DNA of 36,300 nucleotides from the NCBI GenBank assembly GCA_964480945.1, contig CAYZRX010000034.1:1-36300 (forward strand). The letters run 5' to 3'. This document shows, piece after piece, positions 15,808 to 23,916 of this stretch. The stretch comes from VGWB01 sp964480945. GTDB lineage: Bacteria > Bacteroidota > Ignavibacteria > UBA10030. The position numbers were made by a program, and so were the translations under genes. Numbering within the stretch: position 1 is the stretch's first letter; each line of letters starts with the position of its first letter. The notes under the pieces were generated by a model. The model was not told the DNA's origin. It did no database searches and worked only from the letters and a program-made list of their open reading frames with translations.

Positions 15808-15836
15808 GCGGACAGTTTTCGCTACTTTCTGTCCGC
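15808..15836. repeat. Hairpin in the divergent spacer
   Basis: GCGGACAG (15808-15815) and CTGTCCGC (15829-15836) form a perfect 8-bp stem with a 13-nt loop. GTCCGCCTCG recurs at 15860-15869, a direct repeat of 15831-15840. The 268-bp spacer between the deiodinase-like gene and mfd holds no other gene I can support. Confidence 0.45.
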
Positions 15837-15988
15837 CTCGTCGAGCCATGGCGAGATGGGTCCGCCTCGACTGTCCGGTACACCCGCGATGGTCGGGGTG
15901 AGGTGTTTTCTGACGGAAGGAACGGCCCACAAGTTGTCGATTGCGGAATTCTATTACAGACCTTGAAAGCCCGAGGGCAGATCTCAGC

Positions 15989-18900
15989 ATGATGGAAGTC
16001 ATCAAAGAGAGAATCTTCGAGTCTGAACCGTTCCAACGGTTAGCTCGAGAGCTCGGGACGCTCGGTGTCGGTCAGCCGCTCTTCGTGCGGGGCATCAGCG
16101 GCTCGCTGATGGCCTTTGCCGCGGCGTTCACCTACGAACAGAGGCCGAGGCAGGTTCTTCTCGTCGTTCCTGACAACAACCGGGCTGAGCAGCTTCGCGA
16201 CGACTGCGCCCTTCTGGCTCGTGAGGATCAAGTTCGCCTCTATGCGCATGCGCCGAGCCACAGGGCGGCGTTGCTCGATCTGACCGCCCCGATCGCCCAG
16301 GTTGAAACCTTGCGCTCGCTTTCGAATTCTGATGCGGTCATTGTTGTGACATCGGCAGAGGCGCTGGCGGGCCGCGTTCCCTCCCCGCAAGATTTCCGAA
16401 AGAGAGTCCTTCAGCTCGATGTGGGGAAGGAGTATCCTTTCGAGGCTCTGCTGGAGACGCTCGCCGGGCTCGGTTTTGAGAGAAAGGACTTCGTGGAGGA
16501 GTACGGAGACCTTTCCGTCCGCGGCGGCATTCTCGACGTCTTCCCCTACGTGGGGGACAACCCTCTTCGCATTGAATTCTGGGGAGACTCGATCGAGTCC
16601 ATCCGTGAGTTTGATGTGCTCTCCCAGCGATCCATCCGCGAGCTTCATTCGGCAACGATTATCGCGAGCCTCAGTCAAGGATCAGAACAGGATCAGCCGG
16701 CAACCGACTCGCTCTTCGCCCACCTTCGCCCTGACGCATTGATCCTTTTCGATGATCCGATGCTCATCCAAAAAGAAATCGAAGAGCTCTTCCGTGAAGG
16801 GAGAGCGGGCATCCACGACTGGGCAACACTCGAGAAACAATCGGAGCGGTTTGTCCGCATCGTTCATTCGACCCTCTCAGGGCCGGGCGTTCCGCAAACG
16901 ATCGGCTCAGAACCTGCCGCTACGATGAATGATGAACCATCGACGAGGTGGCTGGACTTTCTCAGTTCCCCCCAACCGCCGACGAGCGGAAGCATCAAGG
17001 TGCTCCTCCGGCACCTGGGAACCCTGGCCGCTGAAGGTCAGCAAGTCTATATCGCCTGCGACACGAAGGAGGAGGCGGACAGAATCAAAGAGCTGGTCGA
17101 AGAAGAGCTGACAACACCTGAACCTCCACGCGACACCCCTGCACAAGCCCACCCCCTCCCCCCCTATGGTGTCGAAACCAGCTACCAATTGTTGAACGAA
17201 ACAGTCCATGCCGGTTTCATCTATCCACCCGCGCGGCTGGCACTGTTCACAGAACATGAGATCTTCGGCCGCATCAAGCGACGCGGGCTTGCGAGGAAGC
17301 GGAAGTTCAAGGGCTTCAGCATGAAGGAAGCCCAGCAACTCCGCCGTAGCGACTTCGTCGTTCATGTCGACTACGGCATCGGCAAGTTCGCCGGCTTGCA
17401 GAAGCTCCGGGTCCGCGGCGCGGAGCAGGAGGTGATGAGGATCCTGTACGCCGAGAATGACATCCTGTACGTCAACCTGAACTTCGTCAACCGCGTACAG
17501 AAGTATGCATCGCAGGAAGGCCACGTCCCCAAGCTGACGAAGCTCGGTGGGCCCGATTGGGAGCGCCTCAAATCCCGGGCACGCCGCCGCATCAAGGATA
17601 TCGCCCGCGAGCTAATCAGCTTGTATGCGCGCCGCAAGCACGAGGGGGGATTTGCGTTCACACCCGACACCCACTGGCAAAAGGAGCTGGAAGCCTCTTT
17701 CATGTACGAGGACACGCCCGATCAGGCGAAGGCCACGCTCGACGTCAAGAGGGACATGGAGCAGCTTTCCCCGATGGACCGATTGATTTGCGGTGATGTC
17801 GGGTTCGGCAAGACCGAGGTAGCGGTGCGGGCCGCGTTCAAGACCGTCATGAATGGGAAACAGGCTGCCCTCCTTGTCCCCACGACCATCCTCGCCCAGC
17901 AGCATCTCAACACATTCCTCGACCGGCTCGGGCGCTATTCGGTGCGGATCGATCTGCTCTCCCGCTTCAGAACGAAGAACGAGCAGGCCCAGACGCTCGC
18001 CGAGCTCAAGCTGGGGAAGGTCGACATCGTCATCGGCACCCACCGCCTGCTCTCCAAGGATGTCCAGTTCAAGGATCTCGGCCTGCTGGTCATCGACGAG
18101 GAGCACCGGTTCGGCGTTTCCGCCAAGGAAAAGCTGCGGCAGCTCCGCGCGACCGTCGACACCATGACGTTGACGGCGACCCCCATACCGCGCACGCTGC
18201 AGTTCTCCCTGATGGGGGCGCGTGACCTCTCGATCATCAACACCCCGCCCCGCAACCGGCTGCCGATCATTACCGAGATCGCACAGTATGACCTGCAGCT
18301 TGTCCGGGAAGCAATCTTGAAGGAGCTTCATCGCGGCGGACAGGTGTATTTCATCCACGATCGCATCCATGATATCGAAGAGATCCAGGCGCTTCTTGAG
18401 CGAAAGGTCTCCGAGGCTCACTTCCACATCGCCCATGGGCAGATGAAGGGACGCGAGCTCGAAAAAACCATGATGGATTTTCTTGGGAAGAAGTTCGACG
18501 TATTGATCTGCACCAAGATCATCGAGTCCGGCATCGACATACCGAGCGTGAATACGATCATCATCAACCGGGCCGACCGGTTCGGGCTCGCCGAGCTCTA
18601 TCAGCTGCGCGGCAGAGTGGGTCGGGCAAACGAGCAAGCGTACGCGTACTTGCTCACGCCGCCGATCACCAGTCTACCGCGGATGGCGCTCCGCCGGCTC
18701 CAGGCAATTCAGGATTTCACCGAGCTCGGATCCGGGTTTAACCTTGCCATGCGGGATCTTGAAATCCGCGGTGCGGGGAACCTGCTTGGGGCCGAACAGT
18801 CGGGCTTCATCATGGAGATGGGATTCGAGATGTATCAGCGGGTTGTGGAGGAGGCGGTCGCCGAGCTGAAGCAGCAAGAATTCCAGGCGCTCTTCGAGAA

Positions 18901-19417
18901 GGAAATACCCGTCGGCAAGGAGCGGTTGGCGGAAACTGTGATCGAGTCGGACATTGAGGCATACGTTCCCGATATCTACATCGAGTCGGACGCCGAGCGT
19001 CTCGATTTTTACCGCCGGCTGTACCGGGCCAAATCCCCGGAAGAGGTGCAGTCGCTACGGGATGAGCTGAAGGATCGTTACGGCGATTACCCTCAGGAGG
19101 TCGAGCAGCTCTTCTCCCTCGTTGAACTCAAGATCCTGGCCGCGAGGGTCGGATTCATCAAAGTAGACCTCCAGGAGGATCAGCTGACCCTTTCGTTTCC
19201 ACCGGCTGATGACAAAGCCTTCTACGAAACAACAGACGGCAAGGAGGCCCCCTTCCAGGCGATCATGGCAAAAATGGTCGGGCTCAAGGCGTACCGAGCA
19301 CACCTCAAACAGGAAGGAGCCCAACTCAACCTGAAAGCCCATATCAGCTCCGAACCGACCCCCGCCGACCGGCTGCGCGCCGCCCGGGCATTTCTCACAT
19401 CCTTCCAAACCCCTTAG
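15989..19417 (+). CDS. mfd: Transcription-repair coupling factor Mfd
   Basis: 1142 residues from the ATG at 15989 (GAGGG 11 nt upstream); an in-frame TTG at 15941 lacks a good ribosome site. Domains in order: UvrB-homology D1a/D2/D1b (~15-330, with RGGILDVFP), a linker, the RNA-polymerase-interacting domain (~440-530, FVHVDYGIGKFAGL), the translocase with Walker A GDVGFGKTE (~602-610), DEEH box (~703-706), TATPIPRTLQFSLMG, helicase motifs V/VI (SGIDIPSVNTIIINRADRFG; QLRGRVGRA), and the TRCF C-terminal domain. Mfd displaces RNA polymerase stalled at lesions and recruits UvrA (known). Full length; no irregularity seen. It is the first plus-strand gene, followed by the MarR-quinone block after 145 bp. 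Confidence 0.98.
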   Translation: MMEVIKERIFESEPFQRLARELGTLGVGQPLFVRGISGSLMAFAAAFTYEQRPRQVLLVVPDNNRAEQLRDDCALLAREDQVRLYAHAPSHRAALLDLTAPIAQVETLRSLSNSDAVIVVTSAEALAGRVPSPQDFRKRVLQLDVGKEYPFEALLETLAGLGFERKDFVEEYGDLSVRGGILDVFPYVGDNPLRIEFWGDSIESIREFDVLSQRSIRELHSATIIASLSQGSEQDQPATDSLFAHLRPDALILFDDPMLIQKEIEELFREGRAGIHDWATLEKQSERFVRIVHSTLSGPGVPQTIGSEPAATMNDEPSTRWLDFLSSPQPPTSGSIKVLLRHLGTLAAEGQQVYIACDTKEEADRIKELVEEELTTPEPPRDTPAQAHPLPPYGVETSYQLLNETVHAGFIYPPARLALFTEHEIFGRIKRRGLARKRKFKGFSMKEAQQLRRSDFVVHVDYGIGKFAGLQKLRVRGAEQEVMRILYAENDILYVNLNFVNRVQKYASQEGHVPKLTKLGGPDWERLKSRARRRIKDIARELISLYARRKHEGGFAFTPDTHWQKELEASFMYEDTPDQAKATLDVKRDMEQLSPMDRLICGDVGFGKTEVAVRAAFKTVMNGKQAALLVPTTILAQQHLNTFLDRLGRYSVRIDLLSRFRTKNEQAQTLAELKLGKVDIVIGTHRLLSKDVQFKDLGLLVIDEEHRFGVSAKEKLRQLRATVDTMTLTATPIPRTLQFSLMGARDLSIINTPPRNRLPIITEIAQYDLQLVREAILKELHRGGQVYFIHDRIHDIEEIQALLERKVSEAHFHIAHGQMKGRELEKTMMDFLGKKFDVLICTKIIESGIDIPSVNTIIINRADRFGLAELYQLRGRVGRANEQAYAYLLTPPITSLPRMALRRLQAIQDFTELGSGFNLAMRDLEIRGAGNLLGAEQSGFIMEMGFEMYQRVVEEAVAELKQQEFQALFEKEIPVGKERLAETVIESDIEAYVPDIYIESDAERLDFYRRLYRAKSPEEVQSLRDELKDRYGDYPQEVEQLFSLVELKILAARVGFIKVDLQEDQLTLSFPPADDKAFYETTDGKEAPFQAIMAKMVGLKAYRAHLKQEGAQLNLKAHISSEPTPADRLRAARAFLTSFQTP

Positions 19418-19473
19418 TTTTATTGGATGTTTTGACACATCAGCGTGCCCATTGGCGTCACCGGGAACTTATA

Positions 19474-19499
19474 TTGAATTTAAATAGTTTGAATTTAAA
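19474..19499. promoter_or_regulatory. Direct-repeat operator candidate before MarR gene
   Basis: TTGAATTTAAA occurs at 19474-19484 and 19489-19499, 15 bp apart, 63 bp before the MarR start. The AT-rich repeats contain the palindrome TTTAAA and would be a natural autoregulatory site. No canonical promoter could be fixed nearby. Confidence 0.45.
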
Positions 19500-19562
19500 A
19501 GATATGCGTAGCCCTCCCGGTGAACCTCATCGGGATTACTCCGGAAGAACAAGGAGACTGAG

Positions 19563-20021
19563 ATGAAGACGACAAAACGGTACGGCAGGAAGGCGGATGT
19601 CGCCCTCTCGATGTGGGTCAAGCTCGCGCGGGCATCAGCGACGTTCGGCAAGCTGACGGGAGAGCACATCCGGACCTTCGGCCTCACCGAGCCGCAGTTC
19701 GGCGCGCTCGAATGCCTCGGTCATCTCGGCCCAATGACGATCGGGCAGTTGTGTAAGAAGCAGCTCGTCAGCGGTGGCAATATGACCGTGGTGGTCGACA
19801 ATCTGGAGAAGGAAGGCCTCGTCGAGCGCGTGCCGAGCAAAGAGGATCGGCGCTCGATCCTTGTTCGGCTCACCGACAAGGGAGAAAAGCTCTTCAACGA
19901 GATCTTCGCTCAGCACGCGCAACGCGTCGCAAAGCTCGCCTCCATCCTCACGGAGGATGAGCAGGAAGAACTGGGAAAGCTTCTCAAGAAGCTCGGGCTG
20001 TCCCTCTCCGGGGGCGCTTGA
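19563..20021 (+). CDS. MarR-family regulator, MhqR-like
   Basis: 152 residues, typical MarR length. Winged helix at ~45-100: LTEPQFGALECLGHLGPMTI, recognition helix SGGNMTVVVDNLEKEGLVER, wing KEDRRSILVRLTDKG. Flanking dimer helices are at ~10-35 and ~110-145. No Cys that would suggest thiol sensing as in OhrR/YodB is seen; MhqR also lacks such a Cys mechanism (known). Genes downstream (FMN reductase, DoxX, ring-cleaving dioxygenase, YciI) match a quinone/catechol-stress regulon, so derepression by quinone-like ligands is inferred. The repeat 63 bp upstream is the likely operator. Confidence 0.92.
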   Translation: MKTTKRYGRKADVALSMWVKLARASATFGKLTGEHIRTFGLTEPQFGALECLGHLGPMTIGQLCKKQLVSGGNMTVVVDNLEKEGLVERVPSKEDRRSILVRLTDKGEKLFNEIFAQHAQRVAKLASILTEDEQEELGKLLKKLGLSLSGGA

Positions 20022-20089
20022 TCTATTCTGGACCGTACATTTCAAACTCGCACTCTGTGAATCGAAACGAACGCTGAAAGAAAACGACA

Positions 20090-20656
20090 ATGAACTACAA
20101 ACACCTGAAAGTGCTTGGAATCTCCGGCAGCCTTCGCACGGATTCCCTGAACCGTAAGGCTCTTCAAGTGGCCAAACGGTTCGCCGTGGAACTCGGAGCA
20201 CAGGTCGACGAGATCGACTTGAAGGAAGTTGTGCTTCCGATCTACGATGAGGACGTGCAAGCGACCGGATTCCCCCAGCCCGTTCAAAAGCTCAAGGAAG
20301 CCGTTGAGAATTCGGACGTCATTTTGATTGCTTCCCCCGAGTACAACTACTCGATCTCTGCTGCTTTGAAGAACGCCATCGAGTGGCTGTCGCGGGGCAA
20401 GAATTCCCTGGACGGCAAGGTCGCGGCAATCTTCGGAGCATCCGGCGGACCATTTGGAACGCTCCGCGGACAATTTCAGCTTCGCCACATTCTCACGTCG
20501 GTGAATGTCTACACCGTTCCGCAACCACAGGTGTTCATCCGTTCGGCACGGGATGCTTTCCTCCCTGACGGGACCCTTGGGGACAAAGGTGTCGAGAATC
20601 AGCTCAAGTCGCTTGTCACCAAGTCGCTCTGGCTGGCAAGCGCTCTGAAGGACTAG
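20090..20656 (+). CDS. NADPH-dependent FMN/quinone reductase
   Basis: 188 residues, flavodoxin-like FMN_red family (ChrR/YieF/AzoR-like). FMN phosphate loop GISGSLRTDSLNRKA (10-24), SPEYNYSISAALKNAIEW (~82-99) for the isoalloxazine, and IFGASGGPFGTLRGQ (~114-128). It would reduce quinones, azo compounds or chromate by two-electron transfer, avoiding semiquinone radicals (known for the family). It follows the MarR gene by 68 bp and shares direction with the detox set. Cytosolic; full length. Confidence 0.93.
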   Translation: MNYKHLKVLGISGSLRTDSLNRKALQVAKRFAVELGAQVDEIDLKEVVLPIYDEDVQATGFPQPVQKLKEAVENSDVILIASPEYNYSISAALKNAIEWLSRGKNSLDGKVAAIFGASGGPFGTLRGQFQLRHILTSVNVYTVPQPQVFIRSARDAFLPDGTLGDKGVENQLKSLVTKSLWLASALKD

Positions 20657-20736
20657 GGCTTCAAAAAGGTATCTTCTGAAGACAGAATTCACCAAACATC
20701 AACCATTATCATTACTACACAAGGAGGCGTCAGCGT

Positions 20737-21129
20737 ATGGAATCGGTTCTCTTTCTTATCGGCAGAATTCTTTTTGGCGGGTATTTTCTCATGAGCGCGT
20801 TCAATCATTTCGCACACGTGGGGATGCTCTCGGGCTACACTCAGTCCAAAGGCGTGCCGGCACCTAAGCTGGCTGTCATGGTGAGCGGGATCCTCCTTCT
20901 GATCGGAGGCCTCAGCGTACTCTTCGGTCTCTACCCAACGATCGGGGCTGTCGCCCTCATCCTTTTCCTCGTGCCGGTCTCGTTCATGATGCATGCGTAC
21001 TGGAAAGTCCAGGATCCACAAATGAAAATGGTGGAGAGGATAAACTTCATGAAAAACCTGGCTCTGGTGGGCGCGGCTTTGCTGCTGCTCTTCGTTTCGC
21101 AGCCCTGGCCGGAAAGCCTGAGGTTCTGA
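20737..21129 (+). CDS. DoxX-family membrane protein
   Basis: 130 residues with four predicted membrane helices (~3-22, 45-63, 67-87, 106-121) and the family-like RILFGGYFLMSAFNHF start. A clear Shine-Dalgarno (AAGGAGG, 9 nt) precedes the ATG. DoxX/MhqP-type proteins are common partners of quinone-detox genes (known in the B. subtilis mhqP/catD cases), with an unclear biochemical role, possibly membrane redox. Position between FMN reductase and dioxygenase supports membership of that set. Confidence 0.9.
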   Translation: MESVLFLIGRILFGGYFLMSAFNHFAHVGMLSGYTQSKGVPAPKLAVMVSGILLLIGGLSVLFGLYPTIGAVALILFLVPVSFMMHAYWKVQDPQMKMVERINFMKNLALVGAALLLLFVSQPWPESLRF

Positions 21130-21187
21130 GTTTCTCGTCGGTCGTTCACAGAGTTGCTCATTGTTATAAAGGAGAGGTCGGCACCAA

Positions 21188-22168
21188 ATGGCTAGCGCAC
21201 GATCATCGGAGCAGGACATTCTGGGCATCCATCACATCACCGTTCTGGCGAGCGATCCGCAGCGAAATCTCGACTTCTACGTGAAGGTGCTGGGGTTGCG
21301 GCTTGTGAAGAAAACGGTCAATTTTGATGCTCCAGATGTCTACCATCTCTACTACGGAGACGAGATCGGACGGCCGGGCACCATCTTGACCTTTTTCCCC
21401 TTTCCCGATGCGGCGCGCGGGAAGCCAGGCGCCGGCGAAGTCGCTGCTGTAGCCTTCTCGGTTCCGAAACGCGCATTGGAATTCTGGGTCGAGCGGTTGT
21501 CAAGGCATGGAATTCAGTTCGAGGGACCATCCCGTCGATTTGAGGAAGAGTTCATCGCCTTTCGGGACCCGGACGGTTTGCAGATTGAGTTCTTCTTCGT
21601 GGATGGGGATGGGCGCGCTACTGCCTGGGAAGAAGGCCCCGTTCCCCCCGAGTTCGCCGCCTGGAGGTTCCACGGCGTCACGCTCCAGCTTCAGAAGATC
21701 GATCAGACAGCCGCGCTTCTCACCGAGACGATGGGTTTTCAACTCTCTGAGCAGCGCGACGATCGCGTTCGTTACACCGTCGGGACGAACAGCGACCGAA
21801 CAGCGATCGACATTCTGGTCAACGCGCATCTACCCTTTGCCCGCACTTCGGCCGGATCAGTTCACCACATCGCATGGCGGACCCCGGACGACCTGTCGCA
21901 ACTCGCGTGGCAGCAGAAGATAGCGGAGGCTGGTTTGAGTGTCACGGAAATCATTGATCGGCAGTACTTCCGGTCAATCTACTATCGCGAGCCGGGCGGT
22001 ATCCTTTTCGAGATTGCGACCGACCCGCCAGGCTTCACTCGGGACGAGCGCACGGAGTCACTGGGCACAGGCTTGATGCTTCCACTCTGGCTTGAGCCGA
22101 GCCGGGTGCGCATTGAACGGATCTTGCCGCCGATCTCTCTGGCGTCACCGATGGTCGCGCTCAAGTGA
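21188..22168 (+). CDS. Ring-cleaving dioxygenase, MhqO-like (two VOC domains)
   Basis: 326 residues. Two vicinal-oxygen-chelate modules (~11-140 and ~155-285). Metal ligands expected at His16 (GIHHITVLASD), a His in SVHHIAWRT (~228) and Glu in ILFEIATDPPGF (~276). This linked pattern and the GFTRDE tail are those of MhqO/LinE-like extradiol ring-cleaving proteins. It would open hydroquinone/catechol rings or remove quinone adducts. The Shine-Dalgarno GGAGAGG is 10 nt upstream. It shares the transcription direction and spacing (58 bp) of the DoxX gene. The substrate is not determined. Confidence 0.92.
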   Translation: MASARSSEQDILGIHHITVLASDPQRNLDFYVKVLGLRLVKKTVNFDAPDVYHLYYGDEIGRPGTILTFFPFPDAARGKPGAGEVAAVAFSVPKRALEFWVERLSRHGIQFEGPSRRFEEEFIAFRDPDGLQIEFFFVDGDGRATAWEEGPVPPEFAAWRFHGVTLQLQKIDQTAALLTETMGFQLSEQRDDRVRYTVGTNSDRTAIDILVNAHLPFARTSAGSVHHIAWRTPDDLSQLAWQQKIAEAGLSVTEIIDRQYFRSIYYREPGGILFEIATDPPGFTRDERTESLGTGLMLPLWLEPSRVRIERILPPISLASPMVALK

Positions 22169-22269
22169 AGACGGTGAGACAAGTTTGAGTCACTCGTGAT
22201 CCGGCAAAATCTTGGAGACCGGATTGCTTCGAGAGAGTCTGATTTCGAGAACAAGAAAGGAACATACGT

Positions 22270-22566
22270 ATGAACCAGTACTTGGCCGTCATCTCACTTC
22301 GGACAGAGTTGAATGAGGAATCCGTGGCGCTCATTCCAGCGCAGCGGAAGCACGTCGATCACCTTATCGGTGAAGGGACAGTCACGGGGTACAGCCTTGC
22401 TCTCGACCGCTCGAAGCTGTGGATCACCCTGATCGCGGAAACCAAACAGGAGGCCGCCGAGATTCTCGCGGGGTTTCCCCTCTCGAAGTTCTTCGAGACG
22501 GAACTCCATCCCCTCGCTTTTCATCAGAGTTCACGCGCCTCGTTGTTGAAGGTCTCGTTGAACTAG
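22270..22566 (+). CDS. YciI/muconolactone-isomerase-like small protein
   Basis: 98 residues, ferredoxin-like alpha+beta fold. Landmarks: beta-1 YLAVISLRTE, helix AQRKHVDHLIGEGTVTGYSLA, LWITLIAETKQEAAEILAGFPLSKFFETELHPL. This C-terminal pattern occurs in YciI and muconolactone isomerase families. AAAGGAA precedes the ATG at 8 nt. It may act on lactone or quinone breakdown products made by the dioxygenase upstream; this is inference from position. It ends the detox run, before the palindrome-rich spacer. Confidence 0.8.
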   Translation: MNQYLAVISLRTELNEESVALIPAQRKHVDHLIGEGTVTGYSLALDRSKLWITLIAETKQEAAEILAGFPLSKFFETELHPLAFHQSSRASLLKVSLN

Positions 22567-22675
22567 GCCTATCCCAAAAAATGGTATCGTGTTTCTTAGA
22601 CCTCACCCTGACCCTCTCCTAATCCCGACACAAAACGTCGGGACACAAAAAGCGTGGAGGAGATGGGACAAGATC

Positions 22676-22740
22676 CCTTCCCCTCTCCCGAAGGTCACGA
22701 AGTGATCCCTTCGGGAGATGCCTTTGGCATTAGGGGAAGG
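22676..22740. repeat. Three-way-junction palindrome A
   Basis: The outer stem CCTTCCCCT (22676-22684) pairs with AGGGGAAGG (22732-22740). Inside sit two back-to-back hairpins: CTCCCGAAGG/CCTTCGGGAG (22685-22694 / 22708-22717) and ATGCC-TTT-GGCAT (22718-22730). Only one base (22731) is left unpaired at the junction. Confidence 0.7.
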
Positions 22741-22797
22741 CTAGGATGGGGTCTCTAAATCGAAGCCCCGTTCACATCAGAATACTCAGCCGAAGGC

Positions 22798-22890
22798 TTG
22801 AGCCAGCCTGTCCGCCGTCTTTCTGGCGGAAGGCTCATCCGCCTCCCCGAAGGGGTCCTTCGGACAGGCGGAGATGAGCCTTTGGCTCAA
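22798..22890. repeat. Multi-branched palindrome B
   Basis: The outer stem TTGAGCC (22798-22804) pairs with GGCTCAA (22884-22890). It encloses hairpin TCCGCC/GGCGGA (22811-22830) and a long arm AGGCTCATCCGCCT/AGGCGG-AG-ATGAGCCT (22831-22881), itself capped by two mini-hairpins (CCCC-GAA-GGGG and GTCC-TTC-GGAC, sharing one G). It shares the CCTTTGG-centred word and CCGAAGG/CCTTCGG pairs with palindrome A. Confidence 0.7.
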
Positions 22891-22967
22891 AGATTCCTTT
22901 CTTGAATCGGCACTAGTGTACCGGCACAGCTGTCTGTGCGATTCAGAAGATTCGGGACTAATAGAGG

Positions 22968-23834
22968 ATGAATCGGAACGAATATCGTTTGCCCTCTGCG
23001 ACGCGGATCGGATACGTTCACCTTCGCGTGGCTGATATGCCGCGGTCGCTGTCATTTTACCGCGACCTCCTTGGCCTGACGGAAACGAGGAGGGTCGACT
23101 CAACGGTCTCCCTGTCGGCATCCGTCGCCGGAGATCCGATCATCATGCTCACCGAAGACCGGCGCGCGAAGCCACGCCCGGCTCACTCGGCGGGTCTGTA
23201 CCACACGGCGATTGTTCTTTCGAATCGGAAGGAGCTGGCAAGAATCTTCAAGAGGCTCTACGGGCAGCGTTGGCCGCTCCAGGGCTTCGCCGATCACGGC
23301 GTGAGCGAGGCATTGTATCTCGCCGACGCAGAGGGAAACGGCATCGAGTTGTATGCCGACCGATCCCGCGACCGGTGGACCCGGAAGAACGGCGAGCTTC
23401 AGATGGTGACGCTTCCACTCGATCTGGAAAATCTTCTCGCCGAGCTGCCGGAAGGAGACGACCGGTGGACGGGAATCCACCCGCAGGCCGGAATCGGCCA
23501 TATCCATCTTCAGGTCTCCGATCTCCGGAAAGCTGAGCGGTTCTACCATGAGCTCCTGGCGTTCGACGTGACGCAGCGTTCGTTCCCGGGCGCTCTGTTC
23601 GTCTCGGCCGGCGGCTATCACCACCATATCGGGCTCAACGTCTGGGACAGTTTCGGCGGACCGGCACTTCCTGCCGATGCTGCCGGCCTGGCGAAGTTCT
23701 CAATCAGGGTTCCCGATGAACGCGGACGCTCGGCCCTGCGCGACCGGCTGCGCGAGGCAGGCATCCGCCTCGAGGAGAGTGAAGGAGGGTTCGTGGCCCG
23801 CGACTACGACGGGATCGAAATAGAGATTACGTAG
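22968..23834 (+). CDS. Catechol-2,3-dioxygenase-like protein, CatE-type (two VOC domains)
   Basis: 288 residues. First VOC domain ~12-130 (IGYVHLRVADMPRSLSFY, NGIELYADRSRDRW), second ~170-288 (IGHIHLQVSDLRKAERFY, GYHHHIGLNVW, IEIEI end). Iron ligands expected from the second-domain His of GHIHLQVSD, the His cluster GYHHHIG, and the C-terminal Glu. The order matches B. subtilis CatE/MhqA-type catechol-2,3-dioxygenases. It would cleave catechol next to the ring hydroxyls. It is separated from the MarR-linked block by the palindromes, so regulation may be independent. AGAGG lies immediately before the ATG. Confidence 0.9.
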   Translation: MNRNEYRLPSATRIGYVHLRVADMPRSLSFYRDLLGLTETRRVDSTVSLSASVAGDPIIMLTEDRRAKPRPAHSAGLYHTAIVLSNRKELARIFKRLYGQRWPLQGFADHGVSEALYLADAEGNGIELYADRSRDRWTRKNGELQMVTLPLDLENLLAELPEGDDRWTGIHPQAGIGHIHLQVSDLRKAERFYHELLAFDVTQRSFPGALFVSAGGYHHHIGLNVWDSFGGPALPADAAGLAKFSIRVPDERGRSALRDRLREAGIRLEESEGGFVARDYDGIEIEIT

Positions 23835-23855
23835 TTCATTCATCGTCGAACTACG
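23830..23855. terminator. Bidirectional terminator-like hairpin
   Basis: CGTAGTTC (23830-23837) pairs with GAACTACG (23848-23855), 8 bp, 10-nt loop. It overlaps the stop of the CatE-like gene and lies between convergent genes. T-rich tails are weak, so efficiency is uncertain. Confidence 0.4.
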
Positions 23856-23916
23856 CTCTCTTAGCCGAAGGAATCACACGATGGGGGATAGAACTCTTCG
23901 CGCGGAGATTGTTTCT

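Larger units (their letters stand above)
22567..22967. other. 401-bp intergenic region full of palindromes
   Basis: No gene is seen. The region begins with C/T-rich text (CCTCACCCTGACCCTCTCC) of a kind common in repetitive intergenic elements. It contains a 7-bp hairpin (TCCCGAC 22623-22629 / GTCGGGA 22637-22643) and two branched palindrome clusters annotated below. Confidence 0.7.

Noticed and set aside
22567..22967. CRISPR array in the palindrome-rich spacer
   Set aside because: There are no regularly spaced direct repeats with unique spacers; the repeats are nested inverted ones.
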